NCBI GenBank assembly: GCA_045807945.1
Contig: JBJMGI010000018.1
Coordinates: forward strand, 1 to 64,000
Length of the DNA: 64,000 bases
Direction of reading: 5' to 3'
Source of the DNA: CAVQGF01 sp045807945
GTDB taxonomy: Bacteria > Acidobacteriota > Terriglobia > Terriglobales > Acidobacteriaceae
Position numbers and translations under genes: made by a program. Below the pieces are notes generated by a model. The model ran no database searches. It worked only from the letters and a program-made list of their open reading frames with translations, and had not been told where the DNA came from. Shown piece by piece: positions 57,062-64,000 of this stretch (position 1 is its first letter; each line of letters starts with the position of its first letter).

Positions 57062-58645
57062 GTGGCCTACAACGACTTGAGAGAGTGGATCGCCGCCCTC
57101 GACCGCGCCGGAGAACTGCGCCGCATCAAGGTGGAAGCCGACCCCATCCTCGAGATCACCGAGATCGCCGACCGCGTCTCGAAAGCAGGACGCCCCGGCC
57201 AATCCACTTTGAAGACGTACACCGAGCCCGGCGGCCCGGCACTTTTGTTCGAAAAGATTAAAGGCCAGCCTGGCGCTAAGGTCCTGATCAACCAGTTCGG
57301 TTCGGCCAAGCGCATGAAGCTGGCCCTTGGGGTCGAGTCGCTGGATGAAGTTGCCGGCCGAATCCATCAGTTCATGGACGTGAAGTCCCCGCAAGGCCTG
57401 CTCGGCAAGATAAAGATGCTGCCTATGCTGGCTGAGATGGGGAAGTTCTTCCCGAAAACAGTCTCCTCCGGCCCGTGCAAAGAGGTCATCAAAAAAGAGA
57501 ACGCGTCCCTTCTAGATTTTCCTGTCCTGCAATGCTGGCCAAAGGATGCAGGACGCTTCATCACGCTCCCGTGCGTGATCACGCGTGACCCGAAAACAGG
57601 GAAGCGCAACATGGGCATGTACCGCATGCAGATCTATGACGCGAAGACCGCAGGCATGCATTGGCAGCGACAGAAGGTCGGTGCGGAGCACTATCGCGAG
57701 TCGATGCGCGCGGCCGCAGCAGGCGGAGACGCAGCGGGCAGCTCCGCCGCCGTGGACATTATGGCCCGCTCGTCCGGGGGCTCGGTCTTGGCGGACGGGC
57801 CGAAGCCGGCGGGACGCATGGACGTCGCCGTCGCGGTTGGCACCGACCCTGCGCTGACATTTTCGGCGATCGTCCCCGCCCCGCCCGACATCGAGGAGTA
57901 CGTGATAGCGGGCTTCCTGCGACAATCTCCGGTCGAGCTGGTGAAATGCGAGACGGTCGACCTCGAAGTTCCGGCGAATGCGGAGATAGTCCTTGAAGGC
58001 TACGTAAAGCTCGACGAGCTTCGCACGGAGGGTCCATTCGGCGACCACACCGGTTTCTATTCGCTCGCTGATGAATATCCCGTCTTCCACCTGACCTGCG
58101 TAACTCATCGCAAAGACCCGATCTACTCGACAACCATTGTCGGCAAACCGCCTATGGAAGACGCGTGGATGGGCAAAGCCGTCGAACGGATCTTCCTGCC
58201 GCTAATGCGGGTGACTATTCCTGAGATTGTGGACGTGAACCTTCCCGTCGAAGGCGTCTTCCATAACCTGATGCTGGTCTCGATCAAGAAATCCTACCCC
58301 GGCCAGGCGCGCAAAGTGATGAACGCTATCTGGTCGCTTGGACAGGCCATGTTCACGAAGGTCGTCGTCGTCGTTGATGAGGACGTAGACGTGCAGGACA
58401 TCGCCGACGTTACTCTGAAAGCTCTTAACCATATCGATCCCGAGCGCGATATACAGTTCATGCTCGGCCCAGTTGACTCGCTCGACCACGCCTCGCGGCT
58501 TCCGAACTTCGGGTCGAAGATGGGCATTGACGCCACCCGGAAGTGGCCTGCAGAAGGGTTTATGCGCCCTTGGCCAGACGAGATCCAAATGGACGAAAAG
58601 ACGAAAGCTTTAGTAGATAAGAAGTGGCGGGAGCTGGGCCTTTAG
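57062..58645 (+). CDS. ubiD: UbiD family decarboxylase
   Basis: A 527-residue prenylated-FMN-dependent (de)carboxylase. Seen: YNDLREWIAALDRAGELRRIKVEADPILEITEIADRV at the start, GGPALLFEKIKG, FPVLQCWPKDAGRFITLPCVITRDPKTGKRNMGMYRMQIYD (the N-x-G-x-Y-R pattern near residue 180-190), and DELRTEGPFGDHTGFYSLADEYPVFHLT, where the acidic and aromatic residues of the active site lie. The real UbiD step of ubiquinone synthesis is possible, but relatives act on other aromatic or unsaturated acids; Acidobacteriota use menaquinone. The prFMN-synthesising partner UbiX is not in the window. The Ala/Gly insert near residues 210-245 (AAAGGDAAGSSAAVDIMARSSGGSV) is unusual. GTG start. Confidence 0.88.
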   Translation: MAYNDLREWIAALDRAGELRRIKVEADPILEITEIADRVSKAGRPGQSTLKTYTEPGGPALLFEKIKGQPGAKVLINQFGSAKRMKLALGVESLDEVAGRIHQFMDVKSPQGLLGKIKMLPMLAEMGKFFPKTVSSGPCKEVIKKENASLLDFPVLQCWPKDAGRFITLPCVITRDPKTGKRNMGMYRMQIYDAKTAGMHWQRQKVGAEHYRESMRAAAAGGDAAGSSAAVDIMARSSGGSVLADGPKPAGRMDVAVAVGTDPALTFSAIVPAPPDIEEYVIAGFLRQSPVELVKCETVDLEVPANAEIVLEGYVKLDELRTEGPFGDHTGFYSLADEYPVFHLTCVTHRKDPIYSTTIVGKPPMEDAWMGKAVERIFLPLMRVTIPEIVDVNLPVEGVFHNLMLVSIKKSYPGQARKVMNAIWSLGQAMFTKVVVVVDEDVDVQDIADVTLKALNHIDPERDIQFMLGPVDSLDHASRLPNFGSKMGIDATRKWPAEGFMRPWPDEIQMDEKTKALVDKKWRELGL

Positions 58646-58671
58646 GCCGGGCAATCGAAGGAAGACCTCCG

Positions 58672-59118
58672 GTGAAGACTCTTTACGATTCGTCATCAGT
58701 CAACGCGCTAAAGCAGCGAATTGCACTGCTCAAGCCTGAGAGCAAGGCGCTTTGGGGAAAGATGAATGCCCCACAAGCCCTGGCACACTGCTCTGCTGCG
58801 ATGGAGACGGCGGTCGGAGATCTGCGTCCACCACGTATGTTTATCGGTCGCGTCATTGGACCAATCGTGAAGAGCAAGGTGCTTCGCGAGCCCTTGGGGC
58901 GCAATGCCCCAACCGCGAAAATATTTGTCGTTAGTGATGAACGAGACCTGCGCAATGAGGGTGAGCGGCTCTCGCAATTGGTGGACCGCTTTGCGTCCGC
59001 CGGGAAAGCCGGGTGCACTACGCATCCACACACTTTCTTTGGCCGTATGACCGCCGACGAGTGGGGCATCCTGATGTACAAACATATCGATCATCACCTG
59101 CAACAGTTCGGGGTATGA
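58672..59118 (+). CDS. DUF1569 family (DinB-like) protein
   Basis: A 149-residue cytosolic protein; GTG 58672 follows AAGGAAG and starts VKTLYDSSSVNALKQRIALLKPES. Features of the DinB-like four-helix fold: WGKMNAPQALAHCSAAMETAVGD with a first His, PHTFFGRMTADEWGILMYKHIDHHLQQFGV with the His pair of a metal site near the C-terminus. DUF1569 is uncharacterised. It starts 27 bp after ubiD and may be read from the same transcript. Confidence 0.8.
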   Translation: MKTLYDSSSVNALKQRIALLKPESKALWGKMNAPQALAHCSAAMETAVGDLRPPRMFIGRVIGPIVKSKVLREPLGRNAPTAKIFVVSDERDLRNEGERLSQLVDRFASAGKAGCTTHPHTFFGRMTADEWGILMYKHIDHHLQQFGV

Positions 59119-59150
59119 CCCCGGTACTCGCCACCCGGGACTCCATCATT

Positions 59151-59156
59151 TATACT
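59151..59156 (+). promoter_or_regulatory. Candidate -10 box of nuoI
   Basis: TATACT 9 bp before the nuoI ATG at 59165. The spacing would give a nearly leaderless mRNA. No clear -35 box, so weak evidence. Confidence 0.25.
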
Positions 59157-59164
59157 GACCAAAC

Positions 59165-59674
59165 ATGCAAGTTCTGAAAGACATTGCCGCTATCGCGAAG
59201 GGAATGAGCGTCACCTTCCGCGAGATGTTCCAACCCACGGTGGTTGAGAATTATCCCGATGGCGACGGTCCTCTGAGAGGCGCCAAGTTCGAGGAGCGCT
59301 TCCGCGGCGTACATGTCCTGCAGCGCGACGAGAACGGACTCGAGAAGTGCGTGGCCTGCTTCCTGTGCGCGGCAGCGTGCCCGTCGAATTGCATTTATAT
59401 CGAAGCGGCCGAGAATACGGCCGAGCGCCGCATCTCTGGCGCCGAGCGTTACGCCAAGGTCTATAACATCGATTACAACCGCTGCATCTTCTGCGGATAC
59501 TGCGTTGAGGCCTGCCCCACGGACGCCATCACGCATGGGCACGGGTTTGAGATCGCTACCATGAACGCTACCAACTTGGTCTATCGCAAAGAGCAGATGC
59601 TTGCGCCCATGCCGGCCTACCAGGGCCAGAATGCGGCCTTCAGCATGTCGGACCAGGAGAAGATAGGACGATAG
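59165..59674 (+). CDS. nuoI: NADH-quinone oxidoreductase subunit I (4Fe-4S)
   Basis: A 169-residue protein with two 4Fe-4S motifs: CVACFLCAAACPSNC at about residues 59-73 and CIFCGYCVEACP at about 106-117, spaced as in complex I subunit NuoI. The N-terminal GMSVTFREMFQPTVVENYP and the C-terminal MLAPMPAYQG are also typical. In complex I it relays electrons through N6a and N6b to the quinone site. Here it stands alone, with no other nuo gene in the window; it might serve the main complex encoded elsewhere. A hairpin terminator follows. Confidence 0.88.
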   Translation: MQVLKDIAAIAKGMSVTFREMFQPTVVENYPDGDGPLRGAKFEERFRGVHVLQRDENGLEKCVACFLCAAACPSNCIYIEAAENTAERRISGAERYAKVYNIDYNRCIFCGYCVEACPTDAITHGHGFEIATMNATNLVYRKEQMLAPMPAYQGQNAAFSMSDQEKIGR

Positions 59675-59695
59675 GCGCAGAAGAATCTGGATCAC

Positions 59696-59723
59696 AATGC
59701 GCCGCCACAAACGGCGCATTTTT
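59696..59723 (+). terminator. Terminator hairpin between nuoI and metH
   Basis: A 9-bp perfect stem (AATGCGCCG with CGGCGCATT) and a 7-nt loop, then TTT. It lies 21 bp after the nuoI stop, which makes nuoI a separate transcript from metH. No cobalamin or SAM riboswitch pattern is seen in the short gap. Confidence 0.7.
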
Positions 59724-59735
59724 CGTTTAAGACCA

Positions 59736-62700
59736 ATGTCAGACTTCCTCAAAACCGTTGCCGAGCGCGTCGTTGTCTATGACGGCGCGATGGGCACTTC
59801 TATCCAAAAGCACAACCTTAGTGTGGACGACTATTGGGGCAAAGAAGGGTGCAGCGAGATCCTGGTGCTCAGCAAGCCAGATGTGATTCGCGGCATTCAC
59901 GCCAGCTATCTCGAAGTCGGTGCGGACGTGGTTGAGACCAACACCTTCGGCGCGACTTCGATCGTGCTCGGCGAATACGACCTGCAGGACAAAGTTCGCG
60001 AGATCAACATCGCCGCCGTGAAGCTCGCGCGCGAAGCCGCCGATTCGTTCAACGGAAGGAAGCGCTTCGTTGCCGGTTCGATCGGCCCGTCGACCAAGCT
60101 GCCGTCGCTGAACCACATCTCCTGGGACGCCATGCTCGCCGCTTTTGAAGAGCAGGCACTCGCACTGATTGAAGGCGGAGTCGATGTCCTGCTGATTGAG
60201 ACCTCGCAGGACCTGCTACAAACGAAGTGCGCCATCGCCGCCGTGTTCGACGCGATGCACAAAGCCGGGAAGCGCTTGCCGGTGACCGCGCAGGTCACGC
60301 TCGAAGCCACCGGGTCGATGCTGCTTGGTACCGAGATCGGCGCCGCGCAGACCGCGCTTGAAACCTACGACATCGACATCATCGGGCTGAACTGCGCCAC
60401 CGGGCCGCGCGAGATGAATGATGCCGTCCGGTTCCTTTGCCACAACTCGACCAAAGAGATCTCCGTGCTGCCCAATGCCGGCTTGCCGCAAAATGAAGGC
60501 GGACGCGCGGTCTATAAGCTGACTCCTCAGGAGCTAGCGGACTTCCACCATCGCTTCGTTACGGAGTACGGCGCGCGGATAGTCGGCGGATGCTGTGGCA
60601 CCACGCCCGAGCACATCAAGGCCGTGGTCGAAAAAGTTGGCAACGCACAGCCGGCGAAGCGAGATGTCGAGCCGATCGCCGCCGCGGCGAGTGCATACAC
60701 ATCCGTCCCACTCGACCTTGATCCTAAGCCGCTGATCGTTGCCGAGGAAATGAACACTACCACTCGGCTCGAGACCTTCCGCAATCTCGTCCGCAGCCAG
60801 AACTACGACGAGATCCTTGCGACGGCGAAGCGCCTGGTTGGCCACGGCTCCCACATGCTCGACCTTTGCTGCGCGGTCGTCGGTGAAGACGAGAAGGGAT
60901 ACATCACTTCGGTGCTCGAAAAGATTGCGACGCGCGTTCCCGCGCCCATCCTCATCGATTCAACCGAAGCCGACGTGATCGAGGAGGCGCTCAAACGCGT
61001 TCCCGGCAAGGCCATCATCAACTCCATCAATCTGGAAGATGGTGAGAAGCGGACATCGCAAGTGCTGCCCATGGCGAAGCGGTATGGGGCAGCTGTCATC
61101 GCGCTCACCATCGACGAGCAGGGAATGGCGCTCACAGCCGACAGGAAGGTCGCGATCGCCAAGCGCATCTTTGATCTTGCCACCAAGAAGTACGGAATTC
61201 GACCAGTAGACCTGATCTTCGATTCGCTAACGCTCCCTATTTCAACCGGACAGGAAGACTATCGGACGGCAGGAATTGAGACGCTTGAAGCCGTGCGCCG
61301 GATCAAAGAAGAGCTCCCCGAAGTGAACACTATCCTTGGAGTCAGCAATATCTCCTTCGGGCTGAGCACTTACTCGCGGCAGGTGCTGAACAGCGTCTTC
61401 ATGCACGAAGCCGTGAACAATGGCCTCGACATGGCTATTGTCAATTACTCCAAAATCTATCCGTTGTACAAGATTCCTCAAGCAGAGGTTGAACTCGCAA
61501 AGCGACTCATCTACTACGACCAGAGCCACGGCGACCCGCTACAGGTCTACATGGCTCACTTCTCCGGCACGAAGAAAAAGGCTGACGCAACCCAGGAAGA
61601 GGTCGAAAAGCTAACTGTAGAAGAGCAGCTCAAGCACCTGATCATCAACGGCGAAAAAGCCATCGGTGCGGGGGTACACCGCCGCTCACTGGAGCAGGTG
61701 CTCGATTCCGGCCTCGAAAAGTACACCCCGCTTGACCTGATCAACAACGTGCTGCTCGATGGCATGAAGACTGTCGGCGACCTCTTCGGCGCTCGCAAGA
61801 TGCAGCTGCCTTCGGTGCTCGACTCCGCTTCCGTCATGAAGGGAGCCGTCGCGTACCTCGAGCCGAAGATGGAGAAAGCAGCGGGCTCGCAGAAGGGAAC
61901 CATCGTCCTCGCGACCGTGAAGGGCGACGTCCACGACATTGGCAAAAATCTGGTTGACATCATCCTTAGCAATAACGGCTTCCGCGTCGTGAACCTGGGC
62001 ATCAAGCAAGCTGCAGACACTATCATCGCGGCTGCGCAGCGCGAAAAAGCTGACGCGGTCGGGCTGAGCGGCCTGCTGGTGAAGTCGACTTTGGAGATGA
62101 AGTACGTGCTCCAGGACCTGGAGACGCAGAAGCTCGCCTTCCCGGTCATCTGCGGCGGCGCGGCTCTCACGCGCAAGTATGTAGAAGACGATTTGCGCCG
62201 CGAATACTCGTCCTCAGTCTTCTACGCTGACGATGCTTTCGCAGGGCTGCACATCATGGAAGATATTTCGGGGAACGGTGATAAGCGCCAGCGGCGGCTT
62301 GAGGAAGGTCGCGAAGTGAAGACGTTTGCGCGTCCGCAGGTAGCTACCGCAACAGAAGCATCGCAGGAACGCTCAACGGCGATTGATCCCTCTCCGAATA
62401 TTCCAACGCCCTCCTCGTTCGGAGTTCGCGTCCGCCACGATTTCGATCTGCCCGAGATCTTTACCTATCTGAACGAGACCGCTCTCTTCAAGAACCAATG
62501 GCAGCTGAAGACCGCCTCAGCGAACGATTATCTGCGCCTGGTCGAAGAAAAGTACCGGCCGGTGCTGCGCGATTTGAAGAAAGAGATGCTCGAGGCCGGC
62601 TGGTTCCACCCTAAGGCTGTGTTCGGCTTTTGGCCCTGCAATGGCGAAGGCAATGACGTGGTTCTCTATGACGCGAGCGGCTCTGGCAAAGAAGTTCAGC

Positions 62701-63191
62701 GGATCACATTCCCGCGTCAGCGCGAAGGCCGCAAACTCTGCATCTCAGACTTCTTCCTGCCCGCTGATTCCGGCCGCAAGGACGTGATCGGGCTGTCGTG
62801 TGTCACCATCGGAGAGCGCGCGTCCGTTGAAACCAAGAAGCTGTTCGACGCCGGAGAATTCACGAAGTACCTATACGTTCACGGATTGGGCGTGGAGACT
62901 GCCGAGGCGCTTGCGGAGTACGTGCACAAGCTCATGCGAGAGGATCTCGGAATCGGCGGCGAGGATGCGGCGCGCATCAGTGACCTTTTCCATCAAAAGT
63001 ATCGCGGGTCGCGTTACTCGTTCGGCTATCCAGCGTGCCCGAACCTGGAAGACCAAGTGAAGATCTTCGCGCTGCTAAAGCCGGAAGAGAACATCGGGGT
63101 ACGCCTGACCAGTGGCTTCCAGCTTGAGCCGGAGCAGTCAACTTCTGCGCTCGTGGTCCATCATCCCCAAGCCAAGTATTTCGTAGCCTGA
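59736..63191 (+). CDS. metH: Cobalamin-dependent methionine synthase
   Basis: Transfers the methyl group of 5-methyltetrahydrofolate to homocysteine through cobalamin. From ATG 59736 the protein has 1,151 residues. Domains in order: homocysteine-binding (1-300) with the zinc cysteines C220 (LNCATGP) and C286/C287 (GGCCGTTPEH); pterin-binding (about 340-600) with LDLCCAVVGEDE and NSINLEDGE; cobalamin-binding (about 640-870) with D731-x-H733-x-x-G736 (axial His in DVHDIG) and the GLLVKSTLEM stretch; activation domain (about 890-1140), LYVHGLGVETAEALAEYVH and RGSRYSFGYPACPNLEDQ, which binds AdoMet. A linker at about 855-890 is variable. All key residues are intact. An in-frame ATG at 59697 lies in the terminator. 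Confidence 0.95.
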   Translation: MSDFLKTVAERVVVYDGAMGTSIQKHNLSVDDYWGKEGCSEILVLSKPDVIRGIHASYLEVGADVVETNTFGATSIVLGEYDLQDKVREINIAAVKLAREAADSFNGRKRFVAGSIGPSTKLPSLNHISWDAMLAAFEEQALALIEGGVDVLLIETSQDLLQTKCAIAAVFDAMHKAGKRLPVTAQVTLEATGSMLLGTEIGAAQTALETYDIDIIGLNCATGPREMNDAVRFLCHNSTKEISVLPNAGLPQNEGGRAVYKLTPQELADFHHRFVTEYGARIVGGCCGTTPEHIKAVVEKVGNAQPAKRDVEPIAAAASAYTSVPLDLDPKPLIVAEEMNTTTRLETFRNLVRSQNYDEILATAKRLVGHGSHMLDLCCAVVGEDEKGYITSVLEKIATRVPAPILIDSTEADVIEEALKRVPGKAIINSINLEDGEKRTSQVLPMAKRYGAAVIALTIDEQGMALTADRKVAIAKRIFDLATKKYGIRPVDLIFDSLTLPISTGQEDYRTAGIETLEAVRRIKEELPEVNTILGVSNISFGLSTYSRQVLNSVFMHEAVNNGLDMAIVNYSKIYPLYKIPQAEVELAKRLIYYDQSHGDPLQVYMAHFSGTKKKADATQEEVEKLTVEEQLKHLIINGEKAIGAGVHRRSLEQVLDSGLEKYTPLDLINNVLLDGMKTVGDLFGARKMQLPSVLDSASVMKGAVAYLEPKMEKAAGSQKGTIVLATVKGDVHDIGKNLVDIILSNNGFRVVNLGIKQAADTIIAAAQREKADAVGLSGLLVKSTLEMKYVLQDLETQKLAFPVICGGAALTRKYVEDDLRREYSSSVFYADDAFAGLHIMEDISGNGDKRQRRLEEGREVKTFARPQVATATEASQERSTAIDPSPNIPTPSSFGVRVRHDFDLPEIFTYLNETALFKNQWQLKTASANDYLRLVEEKYRPVLRDLKKEMLEAGWFHPKAVFGFWPCNGEGNDVVLYDASGSGKEVQRITFPRQREGRKLCISDFFLPADSGRKDVIGLSCVTIGERASVETKKLFDAGEFTKYLYVHGLGVETAEALAEYVHKLMREDLGIGGEDAARISDLFHQKYRGSRYSFGYPACPNLEDQVKIFALLKPEENIGVRLTSGFQLEPEQSTSALVVHHPQAKYFVA

Positions 63192-63192
63192 G

Positions 63193-63999
63193 TCAGGCCG
63201 ACTGGCCGCGGCTCTTCGCTCCTGAAGCAAGCTCGTAATACAGGTGTTTTATCTCCTGCAGCAACCGCTCACTCGTCCAATTCTGGCGAGCACGTGCCTG
63301 CCCAGCCTGTCCCATAGATTCGCGCATGCCGGGGTTGTTCGCCAAGTCCCCCAGGCAGCGGGTAATGGTGGCAGCATCGCTCGCCACAATAAATCCGTTT
63401 TTCGCTTTACGGATCCCATCCTCCGCCGCTTGTAAGCCGACAGCCAGTTCCGAGGTTCCGCCGGCATCGGTAGCAACGAAAGGTTTGGCCGCGAACATGG
63501 CCTCAACAAGGGAAGTCGGCGTGCCTTCGTTGACCGACGTCATCAACACGAGGTCGCAGGCCCTCACCAGAGACGAGACGTCCTGCTGCCACCCGAGCAT
63601 ACGCAGGTTGCCGCAATCTCGCGTCAGTTCTTCGAATCGTGACCGCAGCGGCCCGTCGCCAGCGACCATAAACACGAGTTCGCTGTTACCAGAAGCCTCC
63701 TTCACCGTCTCCGCAAGTAGCTCGATTCCTTTGATCGGGACCATACGCCCCATCCAGAGCACTGCCGTCTGATCCCGTTTCAGGTTCAGCTCCGCCCGGA
63801 CTTCTGCCGACGAACGCGGCGATTCCTCCCAGTCAAAGCCGTTTCTGATCACCTGAATCTTTTCTTTTCCGACGACCCTGTATACGTCTGCAAGCTCGCG
63901 GGCCTGCCCTTCTGAGACAGTCACGATGCGAGTGGTGAAGCGTGCGAGAAAGCGTTCGATCCCCAGGTAGGCACGCGTCTTCACCTTTCCGAAGTAGCC
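63193..63999 (-). CDS. GT4-type glycosyltransferase (5' partial)
   Basis: The frame is open to the right edge of the window, so the N-terminus is missing; GTG 63984 is only the first internal start. About 268 residues are visible, mainly the C-terminal Rossmann domain of a GT-B enzyme: VSEGQARELADVY, VIRNGFDW, VLWMGRMVPIKGIELLAE, VFMVAGDGPLRSRFEELTRD, LGWQQDVSSLVRACDLVLMTSVNEGTPTSLVEAMFAAKPFVATDAGG. The E-x7-E motif is in NEGTPTSLVEAM. Members transfer sugars from nucleotide donors, often in capsule or exopolysaccharide synthesis. The substrate cannot be told. Confidence 0.85.
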   Translation of the reverse strand, partial: GYFGKVKTRAYLGIERFLARFTTRIVTVSEGQARELADVYRVVGKEKIQVIRNGFDWEESPRSSAEVRAELNLKRDQTAVLWMGRMVPIKGIELLAETVKEASGNSELVFMVAGDGPLRSRFEELTRDCGNLRMLGWQQDVSSLVRACDLVLMTSVNEGTPTSLVEAMFAAKPFVATDAGGTSELAVGLQAAEDGIRKAKNGFIVASDAATITRCLGDLANNPGMRESMGQAGQARARQNWTSERLLQEIKHLYYELASGAKSRGQSA

Positions 64000-64000
64000 G

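Noticed and set aside
59675..59735. Possible cobalamin or SAM riboswitch before metH
   Set aside because: Only 61 bp are available and they hold the nuoI terminator; no B12-box or SAM-type helices are seen.

Overview
The window reads as a chromosomal segment of a diderm, GC-rich, mostly aerobic soil-type bacterium. Gene content and protein style fit Acidobacteriota (Terriglobia or Candidatus Koribacter-like). This is an inference from several signs: tandem choice-of-anchor D repeats, a DUF5818-like secreted protein, VIT-vWA and giant TPR proteins, a b558-type succinate dehydrogenase, and secreted and lipoprotein cyclophilins. I see no prophage, insertion sequence, CRISPR array or integration site. 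The window is densely coding on both strands and carries three tRNA genes.

Layout. 1-8.8 kb: end of an amidohydrolase gene, citrate synthase, two convergent secreted phosphoesterases with a shared C-terminal domain, then a cysteine desulfurase and MnmA pair for tRNA 2-thiouridine. 8.8-13.6 kb: small membrane or coiled-coil proteins (YtxH and a DUF948-like protein), an SDR oxidoreductase, a Pro/Gln-rich TPR protein, a Fis-type regulator and purC. 13.7-17.2 kb: flippase, RmlC-type sugar epimerase, TauE/SafE exporter with DUF1634. 17.2-23.3 kb: a peptidoglycan recycling block (serine hydrolase, murQ and murA on the minus strand, NamZ-like muramidase divergent). 23.3-25.5 kb: tRNA-Ser, tadA and a Ser/Thr/Ala-rich secreted protein with an LPxTG-like tail. 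25.5-28.7 kb: a polyamine locus, aguB-aguA divergent from a deoxyhypusine-synthase-family gene. 28.7-31.9 kb: three consecutive cyclophilins and a membrane dipeptidase. 31.9-35.9 kb: sdhCAB and a divergent GAF protein. 36-39.2 kb: phosphate transporter with DUF47 protein, DUF4126 membrane protein, a small conserved protein, tRNA-Leu.

40.1-55.7 kb is the most unusual part. Six co-directional genes, most overlapping by 4-17 nt, encode a membrane-anchored beta-propeller protein, a VIT-vWA protein, a giant exported TPR protein of about 2,526 residues, a DUF3352-like exported protein, a minimal penicillin-binding transpeptidase-fold protein and a SpoIID/LytB-type protein. All have N-terminal export signals, so the whole set is predicted to work outside the cytoplasmic membrane, probably on or around peptidoglycan. 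I know of no described system with this composition.

55.7-64 kb: tRNA-Gly, an NTP_transf_5-like protein, a UbiD-family decarboxylase, a DUF1569 protein, an isolated nuoI, cobalamin-dependent methionine synthase (metH), and the end of a GT4-type glycosyltransferase gene.

All assignments come from reading the sequence and translations; no database search was run.
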